From CALROG01 sp943369755 (lineage in GTDB: Bacteria > Pseudomonadota > Gammaproteobacteria > Burkholderiales > Burkholderiaceae_C): DNA of 64,000 nucleotides. Below are positions 42,807 through 50,393 of the stretch, piece after piece. The DNA is taken from NCBI GenBank assembly GCA_943369755.1, contig CALROG020000009.1, forward strand, positions 45,470-109,469. Reading direction: 5' to 3'. The notes under the pieces are model-generated. The model was not told where the DNA came from. It saw only the letters and a program-made list of their open reading frames with translations, and did not search any database. Position numbers and translations under genes: made by a program. The first letter of the stretch is position 1. Each line of letters starts with the position of its first letter.

Positions 42807-44326
42807 AGATCCGCGCACAAATCGGCATGGTGCTGAACCTGGACAAGTGCATTGGTTGCCACACCTGCTCAGTCACCTGCAAGAACGTCTGGACCAGCCG
42901 CCCCGGCATGGAATACGCCTGGTTCAACAACGTCGAGACCAAGCCCGGCATCGGCTACCCCAAGGAATGGGAAAACCAGGACAAGTGGAACGGCGGCTGG
43001 CAGCGCTTGGTCAACGGCAAGATCGAGCCGCGCCAGGGCGGCAAGTGGAAGCTGTTGATGAAGATTTTCGCCAACCCCAACCTGCCCGAGATTGACGACT
43101 ACTACGAACCCTTTACCTTTGACTACGGGCACCTGCAGTCGGCCCCCGAAATGAAGGCAAGCCCCACGGCCCGTCCGCGCAGCCTGATCACCGGCAAGCA
43201 AATGGACAAAATCGTCTGGGGCCCGAACTGGGAAGAAATCCTGGGCGGCGAGTTCAGCAAGCGCAGCGTGGACAAGAACTTCGACGACATCCAGAAAGAG
43301 ATGTATGGCGAGTTCGAGAACACCTTCATGATGTACCTGCCGCGCCTGTGCGAGCACTGCCTGAACCCAGCCTGCGTGGCCAGTTGTCCGTCGGGCTCGA
43401 TCTACAAGCGCGAGGAAGACGGCATTGTGCTGATCGACCAGGACAAGTGCCGCGGCTGGCGCATGTGCGTCTCGGGCTGCCCCTACAAGAAGATCTACTA
43501 CAACTGGAAGAGCGGCAAGGCCGAGAAGTGCATCTTCTGCTACCCGCGCATCGAGGCGGGCCAGCCCACGGTGTGCTCGGAGACCTGCGTGGGCCGTATC
43601 CGCTACCTCGGCGTGCTGCTGTACGACGCCGACCGCATCCAGGAAGCCGCCAGCGTGGAGCACGACCGCGACCTGTACCAGGCCCAGCTCGACATCTTCA
43701 TGGACCCGCATGACCCCAAGGTCATAGAGCAGGCCCGCATTGACGGCATTCCCGACAAATGGATGGAGGCCGCGCGCAACAGCCCGGTCTACAAGATGGC
43801 GGTGGACTGGAAGGTGGCGCTGCCGCTGCACCCCGAGTACCGCACGCTGCCCATGGTCTGGTATGTCCCGCCGCTCTCGCCCATCAGCGCCGCGGCCAAT
43901 GCCGGACACCTGGGCGTCAACGGCGAGATTCCGGACGTCAACCAGTTGCGCATCCCGGTCAAGTACCTGGCCAACCTGCTCACAGCCGGCGACACCGCAC
44001 CCGTCGTGCGCTCGCTGGAGCGCATGCTGGCCATGCGTGCATACCAGCGCAGCAAGCATGTGGACGGGCAGATCAACGACGAAGTGCTCAAGCAGGTTGG
44101 CATTACCCAGGCCGAGGTGGAGGAGATGTACCACGTGATGGCCATTGCCAATTACGAAGACCGCTTCGTCATCCCCAGCACCCACCGGGAGTACGCGGAG
44201 AACACCTTCAACGTGCGCGGCGGCTGCGGCTTCTCTTTCGGCAACGGGTGCTCCGAAGGCACCAGTGAAGTCAGCCTCTTCGGCGGCGACAAGAAGCGAA
44301 CCATCCCCATCAAGGCAGAGATCTGA
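42803..44326 (+). CDS. narH: Respiratory nitrate reductase beta subunit
   Basis: The 507-residue NarH relays electrons from NarI to NarG through one 3Fe-4S and three 4Fe-4S clusters. Cysteine groups are CIGCHTCSVTCKNVW near the N terminus, CEHCLNPACVASCPSG, CRGWRMCVSGCPYKK (tryptophan in place of a cysteine marks the 3Fe-4S cluster) and CIFCYPRIEAGQPTVCSETC. Length and motif order match the family. The ATG overlaps the cupin stop. Confidence 0.97.
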   Translation: MKIRAQIGMVLNLDKCIGCHTCSVTCKNVWTSRPGMEYAWFNNVETKPGIGYPKEWENQDKWNGGWQRLVNGKIEPRQGGKWKLLMKIFANPNLPEIDDYYEPFTFDYGHLQSAPEMKASPTARPRSLITGKQMDKIVWGPNWEEILGGEFSKRSVDKNFDDIQKEMYGEFENTFMMYLPRLCEHCLNPACVASCPSGSIYKREEDGIVLIDQDKCRGWRMCVSGCPYKKIYYNWKSGKAEKCIFCYPRIEAGQPTVCSETCVGRIRYLGVLLYDADRIQEAASVEHDRDLYQAQLDIFMDPHDPKVIEQARIDGIPDKWMEAARNSPVYKMAVDWKVALPLHPEYRTLPMVWYVPPLSPISAAANAGHLGVNGEIPDVNQLRIPVKYLANLLTAGDTAPVVRSLERMLAMRAYQRSKHVDGQINDEVLKQVGITQAEVEEMYHVMAIANYEDRFVIPSTHREYAENTFNVRGGCGFSFGNGCSEGTSEVSLFGGDKKRTIPIKAEI

Positions 44327-44327
44327 C

Positions 44328-45023
44328 ATGACCGAACGCAAAATCAATCACGACCTGGCCACCACGCTGCGCGTTCTGGCCCGGCTGCTGCAATACCCGG
44401 ACAGCGAGGTGCGTGAGCATCTGCGGGAGATGCGCGCCGCCCTGCATGGCGCGCGCACCGTGGGCCGGCAGCGCCTGGCTGAGCTGGACGCGCTGATTGA
44501 CGGCCTGCTGGCGCACAGCGCCATCGACACCGAGGCCGACTATGTGCAGCTCTTTGACTGTGGCCGCGCCACCTCGCTGCACCTGTTCGAGCACGTGCAT
44601 GGCGACTCGCGCGACCGCGGGCCGGCCATGATTGACCTGGCCAAGACCTACGAAGCGGCCGGCCTGTACCTGGGCGAGGGCGAGCTACCCGACTACCTGC
44701 CCGTGGTGCTGCAATACGCCTCCACCCAGCCGCCGGCCCAGGCCCGCGCTTTCCTGGCCGAGATGGCGCACATTTTCAACGCGATCTTCAATGCGCTGGA
44801 AAAGCGCGAGAGCCGCTACGCCAGTGTGCTGGGTGCGTTGATTGAAATCGCAGGCGAAGCAGCGCGCGCCGTCACGGTAGCGCCGGACGAGCCCATTGAC
44901 GAAAGCTGGGTCGAGCCCATGGCCTTTGACGGCTGTTCCACCCAGGGCCAGGCCAAACCGGGCCAGCCCCAGCCGATTCACATCGTTCGCAAAGTCAACC
45001 CCGCACAAGGAGCGTCCACATGA
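44328..45023 (+). CDS. narJ: Nitrate reductase assembly chaperone
   Basis: NarJ is a cytoplasmic TorD-like chaperone that holds apo-NarG for molybdenum cofactor and FeS insertion and membrane docking; it is not part of the final enzyme. The 231-residue helical protein begins TLRVLARLLQYPDSEVREHL and contains YVQLFDCGRATSLHLFEHVHGDS, the conserved NarJ core. The start is one base after narH, and the end overlaps narI by four bases. Confidence 0.95.
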   Translation: MTERKINHDLATTLRVLARLLQYPDSEVREHLREMRAALHGARTVGRQRLAELDALIDGLLAHSAIDTEADYVQLFDCGRATSLHLFEHVHGDSRDRGPAMIDLAKTYEAAGLYLGEGELPDYLPVVLQYASTQPPAQARAFLAEMAHIFNAIFNALEKRESRYASVLGALIEIAGEAARAVTVAPDEPIDESWVEPMAFDGCSTQGQAKPGQPQPIHIVRKVNPAQGAST

Positions 45024-45748
45024 GCGCACTGCATGGTTTTTTGTTCCAGGTCTACCCTTACGTCTGCTTCACCGTTTTTTTGCTGGGCAGCCTGATCCGC
45101 TTTGACCAGAACCAGTACGGCTGGAAAAGCGACTCGTCGCAGATGCTGCGCGCCGGTGTGCTGCGCTGGGGCAGCAACCTGTTTCACCTGGGCATCCTGT
45201 TCCTGTTCTTCGGACACATGGTGGGCCTGTTCACGCCTCACAGTGTGTATGGCATTTTCATGAGCGCGCAAACCAAGCAGTTGCTCGCCGTCACGGCCGG
45301 CGGCATCGCCGGTGCCGTGTGTTTTGTCGGCCTGTCGCTGTTGCTGTACCGCCGGCTGTTTGACGCCCGTATTCGCTACACCAGCCACCCGACCGACATT
45401 GCGGTGCTGCTGGTGCTGTGGGTGCAACTGGTCGTCGGCCTCATCACCTTGCCCTATTCGCTGCAGCATGCCGACGGCAGCGTGATGCTGATTCTGGCCG
45501 ACTGGGCCCAGCGCATCGTCACGCTGCGGCCGGTGGATGCCACGGCGCTGGCCGCGCTGCCCTGGCCCTACCTGGTCCACATCGTGTTTGGCATGACCAT
45601 CTTCCTGCTGTTTCCGTTCAGCCGGCTGGTGCATGTATGGAGCGGGTTCGCGTCGATCTTCTATGTGCTGCGGCCCTACCAGGTGGCCCGCTCAAGGCGC
45701 CTGAACCTGCCGGCGGGCCACAACCTGCCACCCCAGGGCCGGCTCTGA
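45020..45748 (+). CDS. narI: Respiratory nitrate reductase gamma subunit
   Basis: NarI is the membrane cytochrome b that oxidises quinol and passes electrons to NarH. The 242-residue protein has five membrane segments. Heme-ligand histidines are expected in NLFHLGILFLFFGHMVGL and in YLVHIVFGMTIF...FSRLVHVW, and both are present. The gene overlaps narJ (ATGA). Confidence 0.96.
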   Translation: MSALHGFLFQVYPYVCFTVFLLGSLIRFDQNQYGWKSDSSQMLRAGVLRWGSNLFHLGILFLFFGHMVGLFTPHSVYGIFMSAQTKQLLAVTAGGIAGAVCFVGLSLLLYRRLFDARIRYTSHPTDIAVLLVLWVQLVVGLITLPYSLQHADGSVMLILADWAQRIVTLRPVDATALAALPWPYLVHIVFGMTIFLLFPFSRLVHVWSGFASIFYVLRPYQVARSRRLNLPAGHNLPPQGRL

Positions 45749-45776
45749 GCCCCGCCACTACTCCAAGGAGAACACC

Positions 45777-46670
45777 ATGAAAAAAACAGGTTGCGGATCA
45801 GGCAATTGCGGTTGCGGCGGCGCTGGTGGCGCAAGTGCGGTGCTGCCCGACCCGATTGACTTCACGCCCCTGGCCCCGCCAAAGGCACTGACCGACAGGC
45901 CCACGGCAACTGTCAACGGCATTGCATTGCACCCCGAAGGCCAGGTGCCGGACGACGACACGCTGCGCCAGTTGGCCTGCGCGGAGTTGTTGCGCCAGGC
46001 TGCGCAGCAGGCGGGCCTGCTGGCTGCCGGGGACGAGGCCCACACCGACGGCTCGCAAAGCGAAGCCGCAACTGTTGCCATTGAAGCCCTGCTGGAGCGC
46101 GAAATAAATGTGCCCCAGCCTTCCGACGAGGCATGCCGCCGCTACTACGACGCCCATGCCGCAACCTGGAGCAGCGACGAGCGGCTCAGCGCGCGGCACA
46201 TCCTGTTTGCGGTGACGCCGGGTGTGGATGTGGTCGCCCTGCGCCAACGGGCCGAACGCGTACTGCTGGACGTGCGCTGCCATGACGGCGACAAGGCCAA
46301 GGCCGAAGCCGCGTTCGCACAGGCCGCAAGCCAGTGGTCCAACTGCCCCAGTGGCGAACAGGGCGGCGACCTGGGCTGGCTCACCCGCCAGGACTGCGCA
46401 CCAGAATTTGCACGCGAACTCTTTGGCCTCAAGGACATGGGCGTGCTGCCGCGACTGGTGCACAGCCGCTTCGGCCTGCATGTGGTTGAGGTCACCGCAC
46501 GCGAGCCCGGCACGCCACGCCCGTTCGGGACCGTGCGCGAGGCCGTGCGGCTGGGCCTGCAGCAGCAGACCTGGGCCACGGCGCTGCGCCAATATCTGCT
46601 GGTGCTGGCCGGCACGGCCACTCTGGTGGCCGTGCCACTGGAAGGCGGTGACACCCCGCTGGTCCAGTAG
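45777..46670 (+). CDS. Parvulin-type peptidylprolyl isomerase with Cys-rich N terminus
   Basis: The 297-residue protein has a PpiC/parvulin domain in its second half (SARHILFAVTPGVD, then SQWSNCPSGEQGGDLGWL and RFGLHVVEV), similar to NifM-like isomerases. It starts MKKTGCGSGNCGCGG, a cysteine-rich tag without a signal peptide, so it is probably cytoplasmic. GGAG precedes the ATG and it follows narI by 28 bases. It may help fold or mature the nitrate reductase subunits. Confidence 0.87.
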   Translation: MKKTGCGSGNCGCGGAGGASAVLPDPIDFTPLAPPKALTDRPTATVNGIALHPEGQVPDDDTLRQLACAELLRQAAQQAGLLAAGDEAHTDGSQSEAATVAIEALLEREINVPQPSDEACRRYYDAHAATWSSDERLSARHILFAVTPGVDVVALRQRAERVLLDVRCHDGDKAKAEAAFAQAASQWSNCPSGEQGGDLGWLTRQDCAPEFARELFGLKDMGVLPRLVHSRFGLHVVEVTAREPGTPRPFGTVREAVRLGLQQQTWATALRQYLLVLAGTATLVAVPLEGGDTPLVQ

Positions 46671-46692
46671 CACGCACGCCCCATACGCCAAG

Positions 46693-47370
46693 ATGCCCGA
46701 CGACCTGTTGCTGCGGCTGCGGCGGTTTCATGACCACACGTTTCCGGGGTCCGAGCAGCAGTTCCAGGACCTGGTGCGTGATGGCCAGCACCCGACCATC
46801 CTCTTTATCGGTTGTTCCGATTCCCGGCTGGTGCCTTACCTGCTGACCGGCACCGGACCGGGCGAGCTGTTCATCGTGCGCAATGTGGGTGCCTTTGTGC
46901 CGCCCTACGATGGTTCCACCGGCTACCACGGCACCTCAGCCGCTATCGAATTCGCGGTGCTCAACCTCAAGGTGTCGCGCATTGTGGTCTGCGGCCACAG
47001 CCACTGTGGTGCGATTCGGGCGGCCTATGAAGGCGTGAGCGACGAGGCGCCCAATCTAAAGGCCTGGCTCGGGCTGGCCAAAGAGGCCTTGCTGCCAGTG
47101 CAGCCCGGGCCCGAGGCCCTGCGCCGCACCGAGCAGCGCGCTGTGGTGCTGCAACTGGAGCGGCTGATGGACTACCCCATGGTGCGCCGTGCGGTGGATT
47201 GCGGCCAGATGACCCTGCACGGTTGGCACTACGTTATTGAGGACGGAGAAATCCATGTCTTTGACGTCCAGCAGGGCGCATTTGTACCGGCTTCGGTATC
47301 ACTGCACAGCGGCACGGGCCCCTACCAACCCTATGTGGAACATGATGGACAAGTACTCTCCGATGAATGA
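46693..47370 (+). CDS. Beta-class carbonic anhydrase
   Basis: The 225-residue enzyme interconverts CO2 and bicarbonate. Zinc ligands appear in FIGCSDSRL (Cys plus the Asp-Arg pair) and in VVCGHSHCGAI (His and Cys). Start at 46693 is preferred over an upstream in-frame start inside the PPIase gene. It sits in the nitrate operon 22 bases after the PPIase and overlaps the next gene, which suggests a link with pH or CO2 changes during anaerobic growth. Confidence 0.9.
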   Translation: MPDDLLLRLRRFHDHTFPGSEQQFQDLVRDGQHPTILFIGCSDSRLVPYLLTGTGPGELFIVRNVGAFVPPYDGSTGYHGTSAAIEFAVLNLKVSRIVVCGHSHCGAIRAAYEGVSDEAPNLKAWLGLAKEALLPVQPGPEALRRTEQRAVVLQLERLMDYPMVRRAVDCGQMTLHGWHYVIEDGEIHVFDVQQGAFVPASVSLHSGTGPYQPYVEHDGQVLSDE

Positions 47371-48571
47371 AGCCGGGCAGGTTGGCACGCTGATGTCGAT
47401 GTGCCTGGATTCGGGCCTCAAGCCCTGGCGCTTCATGGGCAGGGATATGGTTCCCGTGGTGCAGGGCGGCATGGGCGTGGGCGTTTCGGCAGGCGGTCTG
47501 GCTGGTGCCGTGGCGCGCGCCGGTGGCATGGGCACGATCTCATTGGTAGACCTTCGCAGACTGCACCCTGACCTGATGGCGCGCACCGAAAAGCTCGACA
47601 AGGAGCCCGATGCCGGCACGCGCATCGATGCTGCCAACCTGGAGGCGCTGGACCGCGAGATACGTCGCGCCCTGACCCACGCAGACGGCTTCGGCCTGGT
47701 CGCGGTCAATGTCATGAAGGCGTTGACCGCCTACGGTGCCTACGTTCAGCAGGCGCTCGAAAGCGGTGCCCATGCGCTTGTGGTGGGCGCCGGCCTGCCG
47801 CTGGACCTGCCCGAACTGGCCAGGGACTTCCCCGGCACCGCGTTGATCCCCATCCTGTCGGACGCACGCGGCGTACAACTGCTGGTACGCAAATGGGAGA
47901 AGAAAGGCCGCTTGCCCGATGCGATCGTGATCGAACATCCACGCCTGGCCGGTGGCCACCTGGGCGCAGCGCGGGTGGCCGACCTGAACGACCCGCGGTT
48001 TGACTTTGAAGTCGCCGTGCCGCTGGTGCTGGAGTTCTTCAGGACGGCTGGCATCGAGGGAAGAATTCCACTGATCGCTGCAGGCGGCATCAGCCGGCGA
48101 GAGGACATCGTTGCCCTGCAGGCTTTGGGCGTGACCGCTGTGCAACTGGGCACGGCCTTCGCTGTCACGCGTGAATGCGACGCGCACCCGGGTTTCAAGC
48201 AGGTGCTAGCCAATGCCGGCCCGAAGGACATGGTCGAATTCACCAGCGTGGCCGGTCTGCCCGCGCGCGCAGTGCGTACGCCCTGGCTCGACAAATACCT
48301 GCGCATTGAAGGGCGACTCAAGGAAATGGCGCACGTCAAGAAGAAGTGCAACATGTCCTTTGACTGTCTGGCCCAATGCGGCCTGCGCGATGGCATCGCA
48401 GAAATCGGGCAGTTTTGCATCGACCAGCAACTGGGCCATGCCCTGCTCGGCGATGTTCAAAAGGGCCTGTTTTTTCGCGGCGCTGGCGCGCTGCCGTTTG
48501 GCCCCTACATTGCCTCGGTGCAGGAACTGATGGAGTGGCTGATGGGCGGCGTTCGGCCGGTGGGCGCATGA
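47342..48571 (+). CDS. Nitronate monooxygenase/2-nitropropane dioxygenase family
   Basis: The 409-residue FMN-dependent TIM-barrel enzyme has MVPVVQGGMGVGVSAGGLAG at the N terminus, AGGHLGAARV (phosphate loop) and GGISRREDIVALQALG, as in class I/II nitronate monooxygenases. Starts at 47342, 47345 or 47363 are all possible; each overlaps the carbonic anhydrase end. The position in a nar operon suggests removal of toxic nitro compounds or another flavin reaction. A cysteine-rich C-terminal CNMSFDCLAQC segment is notable. Confidence 0.87.
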   Translation: MMDKYSPMNEAGQVGTLMSMCLDSGLKPWRFMGRDMVPVVQGGMGVGVSAGGLAGAVARAGGMGTISLVDLRRLHPDLMARTEKLDKEPDAGTRIDAANLEALDREIRRALTHADGFGLVAVNVMKALTAYGAYVQQALESGAHALVVGAGLPLDLPELARDFPGTALIPILSDARGVQLLVRKWEKKGRLPDAIVIEHPRLAGGHLGAARVADLNDPRFDFEVAVPLVLEFFRTAGIEGRIPLIAAGGISRREDIVALQALGVTAVQLGTAFAVTRECDAHPGFKQVLANAGPKDMVEFTSVAGLPARAVRTPWLDKYLRIEGRLKEMAHVKKKCNMSFDCLAQCGLRDGIAEIGQFCIDQQLGHALLGDVQKGLFFRGAGALPFGPYIASVQELMEWLMGGVRPVGA

Positions 48572-48630
48572 AGGTACGTGCCCCCATCCCTATCAATTCT
48601 TAAGCACACTGTCTTCTCAGGAAAGAACCC

Positions 48631-49035
48631 ATGAACATCTCGAACTTTGACGACCTGCTGCAAGCCGCGCGCACCCAGCCCGAACCGCAGCGCCTGTTGT
48701 TTGTGTTTGCCGGTACCGAGCTGCCGGATGAATGCACCGAACAGCAACGGACAGATTTTGAGCGCGGTGCCGGCGGCGCGCTGGTCCCGCTGATGTGCGT
48801 GGACAAAACGCCAGCCGAGCTGGACAGCTTCCAGACGCTGCTGAGCGAGAGTGCCGAGATCGGTGGCGACTGGCGCATTGTCTTTGCCGCCGCCCTGTCG
48901 GGTTCAGGCGGGCGCAACCTGACCAGCGCGGACGCTGAGGCACCGCTGCAGCGCATGGTCGAAGCAATCCGGCGGGGCTCACACGAGGCCTTCATTCCCT
49001 TTGACCGCGAAGGCCAACCCGTGGTGTTTGGCTGA
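48631..49035 (+). CDS. Small conserved protein, often labelled RNR alpha subunit
   Basis: The 134-residue soluble protein (LLQAARTQPEPQRLLFVFAG, then GALVPLMCVDKTP) belongs to a small betaproteobacterial family that databases sometimes call ribonucleotide reductase subunit alpha, although it is far too short to be one. The presence of a class II reductase 1.4 kb downstream makes a functional link possible but unproven. AGGAAAG precedes the ATG. Confidence 0.7.
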   Translation: MNISNFDDLLQAARTQPEPQRLLFVFAGTELPDECTEQQRTDFERGAGGALVPLMCVDKTPAELDSFQTLLSESAEIGGDWRIVFAAALSGSGGRNLTSADAEAPLQRMVEAIRRGSHEAFIPFDREGQPVVFG

Positions 49036-49042
49036 TCGCGGC

Positions 49043-50239
49043 ATGACCCAGTTCATCCAGATCGAGGAAATCCGCCGCCGGCCAGCGAAAGTCCGGCGCC
49101 TGGCGCTGTGGGATTTGGGGTTCAGGCCCTTCTATCTGCTGGCCAGCATCTTCGCGGCACTGTCGGTGCCACTGTGGGCCCTGCAGTTCACGGGCAGGTT
49201 GCCCGCGCCGGCGCTGCCCGGTGCCATCTGGCATGCGCACGAGATGATTTTTGGCTTTGCGCTGGCGGTCATCACCGGCTTTCTGTTTACCGCCGGGCGC
49301 AACTGGACTGGCCGACCCACACCCACGGGCGCGCCGCTGGTGGCGCTGGCACTGCTGTGGGTCGCAGCGCGGGTGCTGGCCTACAGCCCCTGGACCGTGG
49401 CGTCGGCAGCGGCCAATGCGGTGTTTGCTTTTGCGGTGGCCGCTGCGCTGGCGATGGCGTTCATCGGCGCAGGCAACCGGCGCAACTATTTCTTCATCGC
49501 CCTGATGGCCAGTTTCGGCGTTGCAACGCTGACTGTGCATCTGGTAGCGCTGGAGCTGCTCGCCATGCCGGGCTGGCTTGGCATTCAGTTGGCGCTGGAC
49601 ATGGTGCTCATCATCATGGTGGTAATGGCGGGGCGCGTCGTGCCCATGTTCACCAACAATGCGGTCACCCAGGCGGGCGCCAGCCGGCATCCGCTGATTG
49701 AACGCGCGGCGCACCTCACTGCCGTGGGCGTGCTGGCAGCAGATCTGCTGTTGCCTGATTCCATGTGGCTGGCCGCCGCACTGCTGGTGTGTTGTGTCGT
49801 GCAGACAGGCCGCTGGCTGCTCTGGCGGCCCTGGAAGACGCTGGGCCATCCGCTGGTCTGGGTGCTGCACCTGGCCTACCTGTGGATCGCCATTCATCTG
49901 GCGCTGCGCGCAGCCGCGTTGCAGGGGTGGATGCCGGGGTCGCTCGCAACGCACGCGCTGACCGTGGGCGCCATCGGCGGCCTCATCATCGGCATGATGA
50001 CGCGCACCGCGGGCGGCCATACCGGCCGCCCGCTCGTGGCGGACCGCCTTGATGTGGCCAGCTATCTGTGCATCGCAGCGGCTGCGCTCGTGCGGGTGCT
50101 GTTGCCGCTGCTCGTGCCATCGGCCTACATGCCGGCCATCATGGTCTCCGCCGTGCTGTGGTCGGCGGGGTTCGGGCTGTACGCCGTGAGTTACTGGCCT
50201 GTGCTAACCCGCCCGCGCCTGGACGGCCTTGCGGGCTGA
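49043..50239 (+). CDS. nnrS: NnrS family heme-copper membrane protein
   Basis: The 398-residue protein has about 12 membrane segments with conserved histidines (AIWHAHEMIFGFALAVITGF, MMTRTAGGHTGRPL). NnrS proteins are heme- and copper-containing membrane proteins linked to nitric-oxide tolerance in denitrifiers. No NO reductase is in the window. It follows the small conserved protein by 7 bases and ends the nitrate transcript before nrdJ. Confidence 0.9.
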   Translation: MTQFIQIEEIRRRPAKVRRLALWDLGFRPFYLLASIFAALSVPLWALQFTGRLPAPALPGAIWHAHEMIFGFALAVITGFLFTAGRNWTGRPTPTGAPLVALALLWVAARVLAYSPWTVASAAANAVFAFAVAAALAMAFIGAGNRRNYFFIALMASFGVATLTVHLVALELLAMPGWLGIQLALDMVLIIMVVMAGRVVPMFTNNAVTQAGASRHPLIERAAHLTAVGVLAADLLLPDSMWLAAALLVCCVVQTGRWLLWRPWKTLGHPLVWVLHLAYLWIAIHLALRAAALQGWMPGSLATHALTVGAIGGLIIGMMTRTAGGHTGRPLVADRLDVASYLCIAAAALVRVLLPLLVPSAYMPAIMVSAVLWSAGFGLYAVSYWPVLTRPRLDGLAG

Positions 50240-50292
50240 ATCGGGCCGTCGCCTCCAGCGCCAACATCCTGAGCGAAGTTAAACCCGCATCA

Positions 50293-50306
50293 TTGATGCA
50301 TAGCAA
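50293..50306 (+). promoter_or_regulatory. FNR/Dnr-like binding site before nrdJ
   Basis: TTGAT-GCAT-AGCAA differs from the FNR consensus TTGAT-N4-ATCAA at one position. It lies 88 bases upstream of the nrdJ ATG, a usual distance for activation near -40. Confidence 0.5.
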
Positions 50307-50393
50307 AGAATGTTTTCCTTGCTTCGCTAGCATCCGGCAACGGTGTGTCGCCAGTTCCAATCGGCCGACTCCAACTTCCGAGGAGTTCAGAAC

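Noticed and set aside
38756..42862. A 1368-codon open frame on the minus strand
   Set aside because: It is the antisense shadow of narG and the cupin gene, with biased composition and no recognisable domain.
42869..44347. A 492-codon open frame on the minus strand
   Set aside because: It is the antisense shadow of narH; the plus-strand gene has all its FeS cysteines.
48631..49035. Labelling the 134-residue protein as ribonucleotide reductase alpha
   Set aside because: It is far too short and has none of the reductase cysteine motifs; the true class II reductase is at 50394-52862.
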